Shown here: positions 1 to 8,063 of the stretch, piece after piece
Numbering within the stretch: the first letter of the stretch is position 1
Layout: each line of letters opens with the position of its first letter
Origin: 40CM-4-68-19 sp036513415
GTDB taxonomy: Bacteria; Myxococcota; Myxococcia; Myxococcales; 40CM-4-68-19
NCBI GenBank assembly: GCA_036513415.1
Contig: DATBZA010000177.1
Coordinates: forward strand, 62,001-126,000
Length of the DNA: 64,000 bases
Reading direction: 5' to 3'
Made by a program: the position numbers and the translations under genes
Notes under the pieces: generated by a model
Seen by the model: only the letters and a program-made list of their open reading frames with translations
What the model was told of the DNA's origin: nothing
Databases searched by the model: none

Positions 1-1037
1 TGCCCGGCTACGAAGAGGTGGGCAAGCGCCGCATTCTCCTCGGTTGCTGGGGCTCGTTCCAGGACCCCGAGTTTTGCAACTTCGACTACAAGGACATGAC
101 GCAGTGGGGGCGGAAGATGTTCGTCACCCCGGGCGTGGTGGTGGACGGCAAGCTCGTCACCACCGACCTGGTCGAGATCAACCTCGGCATCCGCATCCTG
201 CTCGGCCATTCGTACTACGAGGACTGGGCCGGCAAGGAGATGTTCGTCACCAAGGACCCTCTAGGGAACCCGGTCGACGCGCGCCACCCCTGGAACCAGC
301 ACACCATCCCCATGCCGCAGAAGCGGGACTTCGGCGGCAAGTACACCTGGGTGATGTCGCCGCGCTGGTACGACGGTAAGGACCATCTGGCGCTCGACAC
401 CGGCGGCGGCCCGCTGGCGCGCCTGTGGCCCACGGCCCTGGCGGGCCTGGTGGACATCGGGTACGTGAAGTCGACCGGCCGCAGCGTGATCATCAACCTG
501 CCCAAGTCGGCCACCCGCGGACCGGTGACCTTCGAGTGGAAGATCCCGAAGTGGTCCAACGCCATCGAGCGCGATCGGGCCCGCAGCTACTTCCAGGCGT
601 ACGCGGCGGCCTGCGCGCTGCACTTCATCGACAAGGCGCTGGCGGAGGTGCGCGCAGGCCACACCAAGACCTGGGAGCAGTTCGAGGTCCCCAGGGACTC
701 GATCGGCTGCGGCTTCACCGAGGCGGTGCGCGGCGTGCTCTCGCACCACCTGGTGATCCGCGACGGGAAGATCGCGAACTACCACCCGTATCCGCCCACC
801 CCGTGGAACGCCAGCCCGCGCGACAGCTTCGGGACACCCGGGCCCTACGAGGACTCGGTGCAGGGGCAGCCCATCTTCGAAGAGAACCCGCCGGACAAGT
901 TCAAAGGCGTGGACATCATGCGCTCGGTCCGCAGCTTCGATCCCTGCCTGCCCTGCGGCGTTCACATGTTCCTCGGAAACGGGCGCGTGCTGGAGAAGGT
1001 CCACTCCCCCATGGCGTTCGTCAATCCGTCGATCTAG
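1..1037 (+). CDS. hhyL: Group 1h-type [NiFe]-hydrogenase large subunit (5'-partial)
   Basis: C-terminal part, about 345 residues, of the catalytic large subunit of an uptake hydrogenase. The frame is already open at base 3, so the start, the N-terminal L1 cysteine motif and the small subunit lie outside the window. Near the end is the L2 motif DPCLPCGVH, whose cysteines bind the Ni-Fe centre. A 23-residue tail ending FVNPSI follows and should be removed after the His by the protease encoded at 4501. The motif form and the neighbours (NifU/Rieske-like protein, DUF5947, DUF6084, tiny DUF6893 peptide) fit the high-affinity group 1h enzymes that oxidise H2 at atmospheric level and pass electrons to the respiratory chain. 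The family is certain from the motif. The subgroup rests on recalled gene neighbourhood, and atmospheric H2 use is inferred. Confidence 0.9.
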   Translation, partial: PGYEEVGKRRILLGCWGSFQDPEFCNFDYKDMTQWGRKMFVTPGVVVDGKLVTTDLVEINLGIRILLGHSYYEDWAGKEMFVTKDPLGNPVDARHPWNQHTIPMPQKRDFGGKYTWVMSPRWYDGKDHLALDTGGGPLARLWPTALAGLVDIGYVKSTGRSVIINLPKSATRGPVTFEWKIPKWSNAIERDRARSYFQAYAAACALHFIDKALAEVRAGHTKTWEQFEVPRDSIGCGFTEAVRGVLSHHLVIRDGKIANYHPYPPTPWNASPRDSFGTPGPYEDSVQGQPIFEENPPDKFKGVDIMRSVRSFDPCLPCGVHMFLGNGRVLEKVHSPMAFVNPSI

Positions 1038-1054
1038 GGAGCGGCCGCTGAGCC

Positions 1055-1921
1055 ATGGCTGAGGAGCACGACGCACGCGAGGTCGGAGAACGGATCGCGC
1101 GGCTGCTCGACGAGCTTCGCGCGCAGGCCAACCCGTACGCATGGCAGCAGGTGGACGAGCTGTTGCGGACGGTCCTCGATCTCTATGGCCGCGGACTTGC
1201 GCGGGTGATCGAGCTCGCCTCGGGCGACGCCTCGGCGGAAGAGCTGCGCGCGAGCCTCATCGCCGATCCGCTCCTCACCAGCCTGCTCGTCCTGCACGGG
1301 ATCCACCCGCTCGACACGCGAACGCGGATCGAGCGGGTGTTGGACGACGTCCGCGAATCGCTCGGTCCCGAAGCCGTCGCCCCCGCGTTCGTGTCGCTGG
1401 ACTCCGACTCCGTGCTCCGGCTCCGGCTCGAGGGCAAGGGGCCGCGGCACGCCTCGACGCTGGCCGCGGTCCAGGGCGCGATCGAGCGGGCCATCGCGGA
1501 GGCCGCTCCGGAGGTGGCGAGCATCGTGTTCGAGGCTGCTCCCGTTGGCGCCGAGGCACTTGGCCGCCTGGTGCAGCTGAACGGCCGCAAAACGCGCGGG
1601 CCGGGGACGTGGACGTCGATCGATCTGGGCAAGATGAGGCCGGGCGAGATGCGGGCCTTGGAAGTCGACGGACAGCGGCTGGTGGTGTGCAGCATCAGCG
1701 GCGCGCTCTACGCGTACCGGGACACCTGCGCCGCCTGCGGGTCTTGCATCGACGCTGGAGATCTCGAGGGGCAGCATCTGACCTGCCCGTCGTGCGGCCA
1801 GCGGTACGACCTCCGTCTGGCGGGCCGCGCCAGCGACGGAAGCCCACTCCAACTCGATCCGCTTCCGCTCCTGGCCGACGCCACCGGCGTGAGGATCGCC
1901 TTGCCGGAGGGTGCCGCATGA
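1055..1921 (+). CDS. NifU-like/Rieske-like fusion protein of the hydrogenase operon
   Basis: A 288-residue protein placed directly after the large subunit, where group 1h operons carry an Fe-S protein thought to relay electrons from the hydrogenase. Residues about 85-175 resemble a NifU C-terminal domain (ERVLDDVRESLGPE, then HASTLAAVQGAIERAI) but lack its CxxC pair. Residues about 185-285 resemble a small Rieske ferredoxin (VVCSISGALYAYRDTCAACG, then LTCPSCGQRYDL). The usual ligand pattern C-x-H and C-x-x-H is not present: Cys225, 228, 231, 244 and 247 are seen, with Cys where the second His should be. It may therefore hold a four-Cys centre. Its stop overlaps the next start (ATGA), so translation is probably coupled. 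The electron-relay role is inferred from context. Confidence 0.75.
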   Translation: MAEEHDAREVGERIARLLDELRAQANPYAWQQVDELLRTVLDLYGRGLARVIELASGDASAEELRASLIADPLLTSLLVLHGIHPLDTRTRIERVLDDVRESLGPEAVAPAFVSLDSDSVLRLRLEGKGPRHASTLAAVQGAIERAIAEAAPEVASIVFEAAPVGAEALGRLVQLNGRKTRGPGTWTSIDLGKMRPGEMRALEVDGQRLVVCSISGALYAYRDTCAACGSCIDAGDLEGQHLTCPSCGQRYDLRLAGRASDGSPLQLDPLPLLADATGVRIALPEGAA

Positions 1922-2550
1922 CGGAGCCGCTCGGCGCACTGAGGCAGTTTCTCCAGCCGCGGACGGCACCGGGCAAGAAGTGCGAGATGTGCGCGACGCC
2001 CCTGCCCGACGACCACTCCCATGTGGTGAACGTCGAAACGCGCCAGATCCTCTGCAGCTGCCGCCCCTGCCATCTCCTCTTCACCCAGCCCGGGGCTGGC
2101 AGAGGCAAGTACCGCGCGGTCCCCGATCGCCACGTCTACCATCCGTCCTTCAACCTCAGCGACGCGCATTGGGAGCGGCTGCAGATCCCGGTGCGGATGG
2201 CCTTCTTCTTCTACAACTCGGTCCTGGAGCGCAACGTCGCCTTCTATCCCGGACCGGCGGGCGCGACCGAATCGCTGCTCGGTCTGGAGGCCTGGCGCGA
2301 GCTGGTGGAGGACAACCCCCCGCTCGCCGGGCTCCTGCCCGACGTCGAGGCGCTCCTGGTGTACGGCGGCCGCGGACGTCCTGGCTTCGACTGCTTCATC
2401 GTCCCGATCAACGTCTGCTACGAGCTGGTCGGCCAGGTGAGGCTGCACTGGAAGGGCCTCAGCGGAGGCGAGGAGGCGTGGCACGCGATCGATCGCTTCT
2501 TCGCGCAGCTGCGGGCGAGGAGCGAGGTGGCCAAAGGGGCGCTGCAGTGA
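1918..2550 (+). CDS. DUF5947-family hydrogenase accessory protein
   Basis: A 210-residue soluble protein of unknown biochemical function, recognised as the DUF5947 type that travels with group 1h hydrogenases. The N-terminal region holds a likely metal-binding knuckle: CEMC at residues 22-25 and CSCRPCH at 46-52. An aromatic-rich core follows (VRMAFFFYNSVLERNVAFYP). There is no signal peptide and no membrane segment. The ATG at 1918 overlaps the stop of the upstream gene, and the last bases overlap the GTG of the next gene, the pattern of a tightly coupled operon. A role in assembly or in electron transfer to the quinone pool is only guesswork from position. Confidence 0.7.
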   Translation: MTEPLGALRQFLQPRTAPGKKCEMCATPLPDDHSHVVNVETRQILCSCRPCHLLFTQPGAGRGKYRAVPDRHVYHPSFNLSDAHWERLQIPVRMAFFFYNSVLERNVAFYPGPAGATESLLGLEAWRELVEDNPPLAGLLPDVEALLVYGGRGRPGFDCFIVPINVCYELVGQVRLHWKGLSGGEEAWHAIDRFFAQLRARSEVAKGALQ

Positions 2551-3188
2551 CCGACCTCACCATCCGCGCCGTCGGCGCCCGCACCGAGCCGCACGCCGCG
2601 GTGCCTACCCTGATGTTCGATCTGGCCCTCGAGGAGAGCACCGGCCAGCTCGTCGAGAGCATCGCGCTCCGCTGCCAGATCCGCATCGAGCCCCACCGGC
2701 GGAGTTACTCGCCCGAAGAGGAGCGGAACCTGATCGAGCTCTTCGGCGAAAGCCCGCGCTGGGGCGACACGCTGAAGCCGTTCCTCTGGACGCATGCCTC
2801 CACCATCGTGGTGGGATTCAGCGGGAGCACGCGCGCCGAGCTCCCCGTCACCTGCACGTACGATTTCGAGGTCGCCGCGTCCAAGTACCTCCATGCGCTC
2901 GCGGACGGCGAGGTCCCCTTGCTGCTGCTGTTCAGCGGCACCGTGTTCCTTCAGGGTCCCACCGGGATCAGCGTCAGCCAGATCCCCTGGGACAAGGAGG
3001 CGTCGTTCCGGCTGCCGGTCCGGGTCTGGCGCGAGATGATGGATCGGTACTTTCCCAACTCGGGCTGGCTGCGGCTGCACACCGACACCCTGAACCTCCT
3101 GCTGCGCTGCAAGGCGCGGCGCGCCGTGGCGAGCTGGGACCAGCTCATGGTTTCACTTCTGAGAGATGCCGGGGAGACCGAGCAATGA
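2547..3188 (+). CDS. DUF6084-family hydrogenase accessory protein
   Basis: A 213-residue protein of the DUF6084 type, another constant companion of group 1h hydrogenase genes. It has no signal peptide, and its single Cys near residue 43 gives no metal motif. The fold looks mainly beta (VESIALRCQIRIEP, then ELPVTCTYDFEVAASKYLHA), with a hydrophobic strand at about 124-135 (EVPLLLLFSGTVFL). GTG at 2547 is chosen as start because it overlaps the upstream stop (GTGA), as do the other junctions of this operon, and because the conserved-looking sequence starts within a few codons. The 3' end overlaps the next ATG. Function is unknown. Its conservation with DUF5947 suggests the two act together in assembly or docking of the hydrogenase. 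Confidence 0.7.
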   Translation: MTDLTIRAVGARTEPHAAVPTLMFDLALEESTGQLVESIALRCQIRIEPHRRSYSPEEERNLIELFGESPRWGDTLKPFLWTHASTIVVGFSGSTRAELPVTCTYDFEVAASKYLHALADGEVPLLLLFSGTVFLQGPTGISVSQIPWDKEASFRLPVRVWREMMDRYFPNSGWLRLHTDTLNLLLRCKARRAVASWDQLMVSLLRDAGETEQ

Positions 3189-4504
3189 GCTTCGAGCGCG
3201 CGCGGAAGATCGCGGATGCAGTGCTCTACGAAGGGTACATCCTCTATCCGTACCGCCCGTCGGCGCCGAAGAACCAGGTGCGCTGGCAATTCGGCGTGCT
3301 GGCGCCGCGCGCATGGTGCGAGAGCGGAGGCTGCGAGAACGCCTGGAGCCAGACCGAGTGCCTGGTCGAAGCGTCCGGCGCCGGCAGGCTGAGCGGGAAG
3401 ATGAGGTTCCTCCAACTGCAGAGACGGACGGTCGAGGAGGCGACCGGCGCCTCCGGGTTTCGCCCCGTCGCGTCCCTGGACGCCGGCGGCCGGCTGTGGA
3501 CCACCTGGGACGAAGGCCTGGAGCGCGAGGTGGAGCTCGGCGCGGACCTGGATGGTGAGAGCACGGTCCGCTTCGAGCTCGCGGGCGGGCGGGAAGTCGA
3601 GGCGATTTCCGGCCCGGATGGTCCGGGACGCGTCGTCCGGGAGCTCTGGCCGCTGGCCGGGGCGATCCAGGTGGCGGGCGAGCGCCTCGATGATCGCCTG
3701 GTGAAGGTCCGCATCCGGGTCGAGAACGTCACCCCTTGGGACGTGCCCGGCGCTCCGCGGGACCAGGCGCTGCGCGGGTCCTTCGCCGGCGCGCATCTGA
3801 TGCTGGCAGTCGAAGGCGGCCAGTTCATGTCGCTGCTCGATCCGCCAGAATGGGCCGCCGCAGCTGCGAAAGCCTGCCAGAACGTGCGCACCTGGCCGGT
3901 GCTGGTCGGACCTTCGCCGCAGCGCGACGTCCTGCTCTCTTCGCCCATCATCCTGTACGACTACCCGGAGGTGGCCAGGGAGAGCCCCGGCGACCTCTAC
4001 GACGCGACCGAGATCGACGAGATCCTCACCTTGCGCACGCTCACGCTCACGGACGAGGAGAAGCGCGAAGCGCGCGCCACGGATGCGCGCGCGGCCGCCA
4101 TCCTCGATCGTGTGGAGCAGATGCCGCCCGAGATGCTCGACCGCTTGCACGGCGCGGTCCGTTCGCTGCGCCAGGCCTCACCCGAGAGCAGCAACAATGC
4201 CCCGTGGTGGGACCCCGGGGCGGACGCCTCGGTGTCGCCGGAGACGGACAGCGTGGAGATCCAGGGCGTGGCCGTGGCCAAGGGGAGCGTGGTCCGGCTG
4301 CACCCCGGACGCCACGCCGACGCGCAGGACATGTTCCTCGAAGGCCGGCTGGCGGTCGTCCAGGCCGTCTACCTGGATGTAGAGGACAAGCGCTACCTCG
4401 CCGTGACGCCCCAGGACGATCCGGCCGCAGACCTGCACGAATGGTACGGGCGGTACCTATATTTCTCCCCGGAAGAAGTGGAGCCGGCCGGAAAGGCGCC
4501 ATGA
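3185..4504 (+). CDS. Conserved unknown protein of the hydrogenase operon
   Basis: A 439-residue soluble protein that I cannot assign to a named family. The start ATG overlaps the upstream stop, and its own stop overlaps the start of the maturation protease. The N-terminal segment (AVLYEGYILYPYRPSAPKN followed by QVRWQFGVLAPR) is strongly motif-like and includes a cysteine pair (WCESGGCENAW). The middle looks beta-rich and the C-terminal third carries a charged helix (LTDEEKREARATDARAA). The last 100 residues (GSVVRLHPGRHADAQDMFLE, then VQAVYLDVEDKRYLAVT) resemble a small beta-barrel. There is no signal peptide or membrane helix. The strict coupling to the protease and the large subunit suggests a maturation or complex-assembly factor specific to this hydrogenase class. 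Confidence 0.65.
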   Translation: MSFERARKIADAVLYEGYILYPYRPSAPKNQVRWQFGVLAPRAWCESGGCENAWSQTECLVEASGAGRLSGKMRFLQLQRRTVEEATGASGFRPVASLDAGGRLWTTWDEGLEREVELGADLDGESTVRFELAGGREVEAISGPDGPGRVVRELWPLAGAIQVAGERLDDRLVKVRIRVENVTPWDVPGAPRDQALRGSFAGAHLMLAVEGGQFMSLLDPPEWAAAAAKACQNVRTWPVLVGPSPQRDVLLSSPIILYDYPEVARESPGDLYDATEIDEILTLRTLTLTDEEKREARATDARAAAILDRVEQMPPEMLDRLHGAVRSLRQASPESSNNAPWWDPGADASVSPETDSVEIQGVAVAKGSVVRLHPGRHADAQDMFLEGRLAVVQAVYLDVEDKRYLAVTPQDDPAADLHEWYGRYLYFSPEEVEPAGKAP

Positions 4505-4998
4505 CGGGCTCGGTGCTGGTCGCGGGAGTGGGCAACATCTTCCTCGGCGACGATGGATTCGGCGTCGAGGTCGCGCGGCGGCTGTCGTCGGAGCCACTTC
4601 CGGAGAACGTGCGCGTGGCAGACTACGGCATTCGCGGGGTGCATCTCGCCTACCAGCTCCTGGACGGCTACGACACGCTGATCCTGGTCGACGCGGTCTC
4701 GCGGGGAGAGCCGCCCGGTACCGTGTTCGTGATCGAGCCCGACCTGGACCGTCCCTCGGGCGGCGATCCGATGATGGATGCGCACGACCTGGATCCCGCC
4801 TCTGTGCTCGGACTGGTCCGGCACCTGGGCGGGCGGATCGATCGGGTGCTCGTGGTCGGTTGCGAGCCGCAGCGGACCGACGAGTGCATTGGCCTCAGCG
4901 AGCCGGTCCAGCGCGCGGTAGACGAGGCGGCGCGACTGGTGCGGGAGCTTCTGGGCGGTTCCCCGCAGTCAGAGATGAACTCCAAAGGAGGATCGTGA
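4501..4998 (+). CDS. Hydrogenase maturation endopeptidase (HupD/HyaD family)
   Basis: A 165-residue nickel-dependent endopeptidase that trims the C-terminal tail of the large subunit once the Ni-Fe(CN)2CO centre is in place. The family signature is clear at the N terminus (VAGVGNIFLGDDGFGVEVA, a GxGNxxxxDDGxG motif), followed by the central strand with a conserved Asp (YDTLILVDAV) and a DAHDLDP segment that supplies the conserved His. Length is normal for the family. ATG at 4501 overlaps the upstream stop. The stop at 4996-4998 overlaps the ATG of the 39-residue peptide. The expected substrate is the large subunit at 1-1037, whose tail after DPCLPCGVH is 23 residues. Family assignment is secure; the exact gene symbol is not. 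Confidence 0.9.
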   Translation: MTGSVLVAGVGNIFLGDDGFGVEVARRLSSEPLPENVRVADYGIRGVHLAYQLLDGYDTLILVDAVSRGEPPGTVFVIEPDLDRPSGGDPMMDAHDLDPASVLGLVRHLGGRIDRVLVVGCEPQRTDECIGLSEPVQRAVDEAARLVRELLGGSPQSEMNSKGGS

Positions 4999-5117
4999 TG
5001 CGCAAGGGTCCGGTGGCGCGGAAGGTGCTGGTAGCGGGGTTGACGCTGGCGGCGGCGGCGGTGTTGGTGGGGACCCTACCCGACATGGTCCGGTACGTGA
5101 AGATCACCATGATGTAG
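4998..5117 (+). CDS. DUF6893-type 39-residue membrane peptide
   Basis: Only 39 codons, but well supported. The ATG overlaps the protease stop and is preceded by a perfect ribosome-binding site (AAAGGAGGA at 4983-4991). The product is a basic N terminus (MRKGPVARK) followed by one hydrophobic helix (VLVAGLTLAAAAVLVG) and a short tail (TLPDMVRYVKITMM). It matches the tiny DUF6893 proteins found beside group 1h hydrogenases. A single membrane anchor in an otherwise soluble operon could tether the hydrogenase or its Fe-S partner to the cytoplasmic membrane near the quinone pool. That role is inferred. Such genes are easily missed by automatic gene callers. Confidence 0.75.
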   Translation: MRKGPVARKVLVAGLTLAAAAVLVGTLPDMVRYVKITMM

Positions 5118-5126
5118 AAACGGGCG

Positions 5127-5660
5127 GTGGCCCGCTACGCCGTCATGCCGGAGCAGTCCCGGGTCTGGGCCGAGGCGCGCTCCAGCATCCACCCCATCCG
5201 GGTGGAGACCGCGGGCTTCGAAGGGGAGCTCGAGGCCGAGGTGATGGAGGGCCAGCTGTGCCTCTCCATGCCGACGCGCATCGAGCTCGCCGTCGAGCTG
5301 CTGAAGTCCAACAACAGCCTCGTCGACGCGGAGCTGCGCCGCAAGCTGGAGGCGCGCAAGCATCCCCGCATCGAAGGCCGGCTGCGCGAGGCGAGGCCCT
5401 TGCCCGGTTCCCGCTGCCTGCTCCGCGGAGACCTCACGCTGCACGGAGTCTCGCGGTCCCTGGAGGTGGAAGTGCTGGTGCGCGCGCCCGACCCCGACAC
5501 GCTCGAGGTCGAAGGCGAGAAGACCATCGACATGCGCGACTTCAACCTCGCCCCTCCCCACTTCCTGATCTTCAAGGTCGAGCCCACCGTCCGGATCCGG
5601 GCCAAGCTGGTCGGGCGGCGCCGAGCCTCCAACGCGCCACACAACCGGACTGGCGAGTGA
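5127..5660 (+). CDS. YceI-like domain protein
   Basis: A 177-residue protein with the YceI lipocalin-like beta-barrel pattern: VMPEQSRVWAEARSSIHPIR at the start, the middle segment (LRRKLEARKHPRIEGRLREA) and the typical LRGDLTLHGVSRSLEVEVLV strand pair. YceI barrels bind long hydrophobic or isoprenoid ligands, and the best-known members are periplasmic. Here no signal peptide is visible, so it is probably cytoplasmic, unless a start further upstream is used. The GTG start lies 9 bp after the stop of the small membrane peptide, so it is probably the last gene of the hydrogenase operon. A quinone-like ligand near a hydrogenase would make sense but is speculation. Confidence 0.75.
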   Translation: MARYAVMPEQSRVWAEARSSIHPIRVETAGFEGELEAEVMEGQLCLSMPTRIELAVELLKSNNSLVDAELRRKLEARKHPRIEGRLREARPLPGSRCLLRGDLTLHGVSRSLEVEVLVRAPDPDTLEVEGEKTIDMRDFNLAPPHFLIFKVEPTVRIRAKLVGRRRASNAPHNRTGE

Positions 5661-5663
5661 TGC

Positions 5664-6008
5664 TCAGGCGGCGCTGAGCGAAGCGGCCGCAGGTCGTGAA
5701 TCCGAGAGGTTCTGAATGGTCTCCGCCACTTCCGGTGTCAGCATGCCGCTCGCCTTGGCGAACTTCACCTTCGCATCGAAGTAAGGGCCCAAAGCGGCGG
5801 TCAACGCGTCCTGATGAGCATAGGGCTCACGGGCGGATTTTCGTGCCTCAACCCCGTAACGCTTGTCCTGCGCGTATTGGTGCAGGGTCAGTTCCACCAC
5901 GTTGTCGACCAGCATCAGGGCGAATCGATCGAAGTTGCGATCTTTCATGGCTAGCTGATCGAGGGCGAGATCGAGCTGATCAATCTGATCTGCCAAGAAT
6001 TGCCTCAT
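5664..6008 (-). CDS. Small unknown protein, probably a truncated gene
   Basis: A 114-residue reading frame whose first 100 residues look like a real folded protein: helical, acidic and moderately AT-rich compared with its neighbours (QIDQLDLALDQLAMKDRNFD, then MLVDNVVELTLHQYAQDKRY). After ETIQNL the sequence changes abruptly to a low-complexity Ala/Ser tail and stops. This suggests that the gene was cut and now ends in unrelated DNA. It is convergent with the YceI gene, with 3 bp between the two stops. I do not recognise the family. The base composition and truncation point to horizontally acquired or decaying DNA beside the dispersed repeat that follows. Confidence 0.5.
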   Translation of the reverse strand: MRQFLADQIDQLDLALDQLAMKDRNFDRFALMLVDNVVELTLHQYAQDKRYGVEARKSAREPYAHQDALTAALGPYFDAKVKFAKASGMLTPEVAETIQNLSDSRPAAASLSAA

Positions 6009-6440
6009 CGGTGTGACCTCTGCTTTGGCTCCGTCCGAGCAGCCGAGCCTAGCAGAGGGCGTGAATCCGATCGCTCTGCCGACACGAGCTGCATTTGGCT
6101 GTTCGTGGATGGGGTAGAGCGCGGCAGGTGTGCTGGCTGGCTCGTCGAAGCGGGGTTGGCCGCTGAGCCTAGTTCAACCGGTTGAACCAACCTCTGGAGA
6201 GCTGTTTGGACCGAGCATTGACGCGCTGCGTCCCGCCCCGGAACGAGCGCGAAATGGGGCCGTCGGATACCAAAACGAGACCCTGAAACGTCAGCCCGGG
6301 GCGCCTTCGATCGCTGAGTAAACCAATGCGGGGCGCGGAGAGGTCAGCGCACTGGGCGTCCGCGCAGAGCCGACGGGTGCGTGGCCGTCGCGCCGCCGCA
6401 AAAGAGAGCGAAGTGCCGTTCTGCTAGGGTTCGAGCGCTG
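6009..6440. other. Gene-free spacer with repeat and palindrome
   Basis: About 430 bp between the truncated gene and hypE. Open frames exist on both strands, but none has a ribosome-binding site or a protein-like composition. It contains copy A of the dispersed repeat (6058-6190), ending in a perfect 16-bp palindrome, and a CCGGAACGAG box at 6238-6247 that also recurs beside copy B. I see no clear promoter or terminator in it. Confidence 0.6.
6058..6190. repeat. Dispersed repeat, copy A
   Basis: A roughly 130-bp segment that aligns with 61981-62120. The best-conserved part is about 60 bp and includes GACACGAGCTGCATTTGGCT followed by GTTCGTGGA. Both copies then carry an AGAGCGCGxAGGTGTGCTGG-like stretch and end in the palindrome GTTCAACCGGTTGAAC (6172-6187 here). 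The differences in the conserved part are mostly single substitutions, so the two copies share ancestry. No terminal inverted repeats or target duplications were found, and the element class is unknown. Confidence 0.7.
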
Positions 6441-7496
6441 TCAGCAGATGCGCGGCAAGGACTCGCCGAAGGGCAAGTCGAGGATGCGCTGCCCGCCGAT
6501 CGGGGTGCGCAGCGTGACGAAGCCGGGGTGGTCGGCGGTCACGCGGCCGATGCGGCAGGCACCCCTGCCCAGGGGATGCGCGCGCAGCGCCTGGAGCACC
6601 CGCTCGCTGCTGGCTTCGGGCACGAAGGCCACCAGCTTGCCCTCGTTGGCGACCAGGAGCGGATCCAGGCCGAGGATCTCGCAGGCCCCGCGCACGGCAT
6701 CGCGGACCGGCACGGCGCTCTCGTCGACCTCGAGTCCGAGCCCCCGGCGCGTGGCGATCTCCACCAGGGTAGCGGCCACGCCGCCCCGGGTGGGATCTCG
6801 CAGGGCATGGATGTCGGGCCCGGCGGCGAGCGCCGCCGCCACCAGCTCGTGCAGCGGCGCGGTATCGCTTTCGATCTGGCCGTCGAACTCCAGGCCCTCG
6901 CGGCGCGAGAGGATGGCGACGCCGTGGTCGCCGATCGGTCCGGAGACGAGGATGGCGTCGCCCGGCTGGACGCGCGCCGAGGACAGATCGATCCCCGGCG
7001 GGACGATGCCGATGCCCGAGGTATTGATGAAGACCTTGTCGCCGCTCCCGCGGCCGACGACCTTGGTGTCGCCCGTGACCACTTCCACGCCGGCGCGGCC
7101 GGCGGCCCGGCGGGCCGACTGGATCACGCGCTCGAGATCCGCGATCGGCAGGCCCTCCTCGAGGATGAAAGCGAGCGAGAGGTAGAGCGGCCTGGCCCCT
7201 CCCATCGCCAGATCGTTCACGGTGCCGTTGACCGCCAGCTCGCCGATGTCGCCGCCGGGGAAGAAGATGGGCGTCACCACGTAGGAGTCGGTGGTGAAGG
7301 CCAGCCGGGCGCCGCCGAACGGCAGGATCGCCTGGTCGTCGAGCCGCTCGAGCGCCGGGTTGCGGAAGGCCGGAAGGATCATCTTCTCGATCAGGCGGGC
7401 CGTCAGCTTGCCGCCGCTGCCGTGGCCGAGGAGGATCTCCTCCGGGCCGGAGATCGGCACCGGGCATTCCCCGAAGGGCGTCGAATCAGAGGACAT
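6441..7496 (-). CDS. hypE: Hydrogenase maturation protein HypE
   Basis: 351 residues, full length, ending in the diagnostic PRIC. The C-terminal Cys is carbamoylated by HypF and dehydrated to a thiocyanate that supplies the cyanide ligands of the hydrogenase iron. The PurM-like ATP-binding half starts with ILLGHGSGGKLTARLIEKMI and includes DSYVVTPIFFPGGDIG and AVNGTVNDLAMGGARP. The C-terminal half holds DPTRGGVAATLVEIA. It is the last gene of the hyp operon. Its ATG overlaps the end of the SIS-isomerase gene by 11 bp, so it is translationally coupled. HypE forms a complex with HypF, and then with HypC and HypD, in the cytoplasm. Confidence 0.97.
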   Translation of the reverse strand: MSSDSTPFGECPVPISGPEEILLGHGSGGKLTARLIEKMILPAFRNPALERLDDQAILPFGGARLAFTTDSYVVTPIFFPGGDIGELAVNGTVNDLAMGGARPLYLSLAFILEEGLPIADLERVIQSARRAAGRAGVEVVTGDTKVVGRGSGDKVFINTSGIGIVPPGIDLSSARVQPGDAILVSGPIGDHGVAILSRREGLEFDGQIESDTAPLHELVAAALAAGPDIHALRDPTRGGVAATLVEIATRRGLGLEVDESAVPVRDAVRGACEILGLDPLLVANEGKLVAFVPEASSERVLQALRAHPLGRGACRIGRVTADHPGFVTLRTPIGGQRILDLPFGESLPRIC

Positions 7497-8063
7497 CGTC
7501 CTCTCCCATGGCGACGTGGACCTGGTCCCAGAGCAGGTGCAAGAGCAGCGTGTGCGACTCCTGTACGCGGTGGATCGACCAGGTCTTGACCGTGAAGCAA
7601 TGATCGCAGAGGTCCGGCATCCGCCCTCCGTCGCGCCCGGCGAAGCCGATGGTGAGCAGGCCCATCTCGCGGGCCCGCTTGAGCGCGCGATTGACGTTGG
7701 CGGACGCGCCCGAGGTGGAGATGCCGAGCACCGCGTCCCGCGGCCCGGCCAGCAGCTCCAGCTGGTCGACGAAGATGCGCGAGAAATCGGTGTCGTTGCC
7801 GATGGCGGTCAGCATGGCGATGTCGGTCACCAGGGCCATCGCGGGCAGCGGCTTTCGTTTCTCGATCACCGGATGGAGGAACTCGACCGCGACGTGCTGC
7901 GCGTCGCAGGCGGACCCTCCGTTGCCCAATACCAGCAGGCGACCGCCGGACTGGAACCGTTCTGCCAGGGCGCGAACGCAGCGCTCGAGCGCTTCCGCGT
8001 TCTCCTCGATGAAGCGCAGCTTGACCTCGGCGCTCTCGCGCGCCTTGCGCAGGATGGCGTCCT

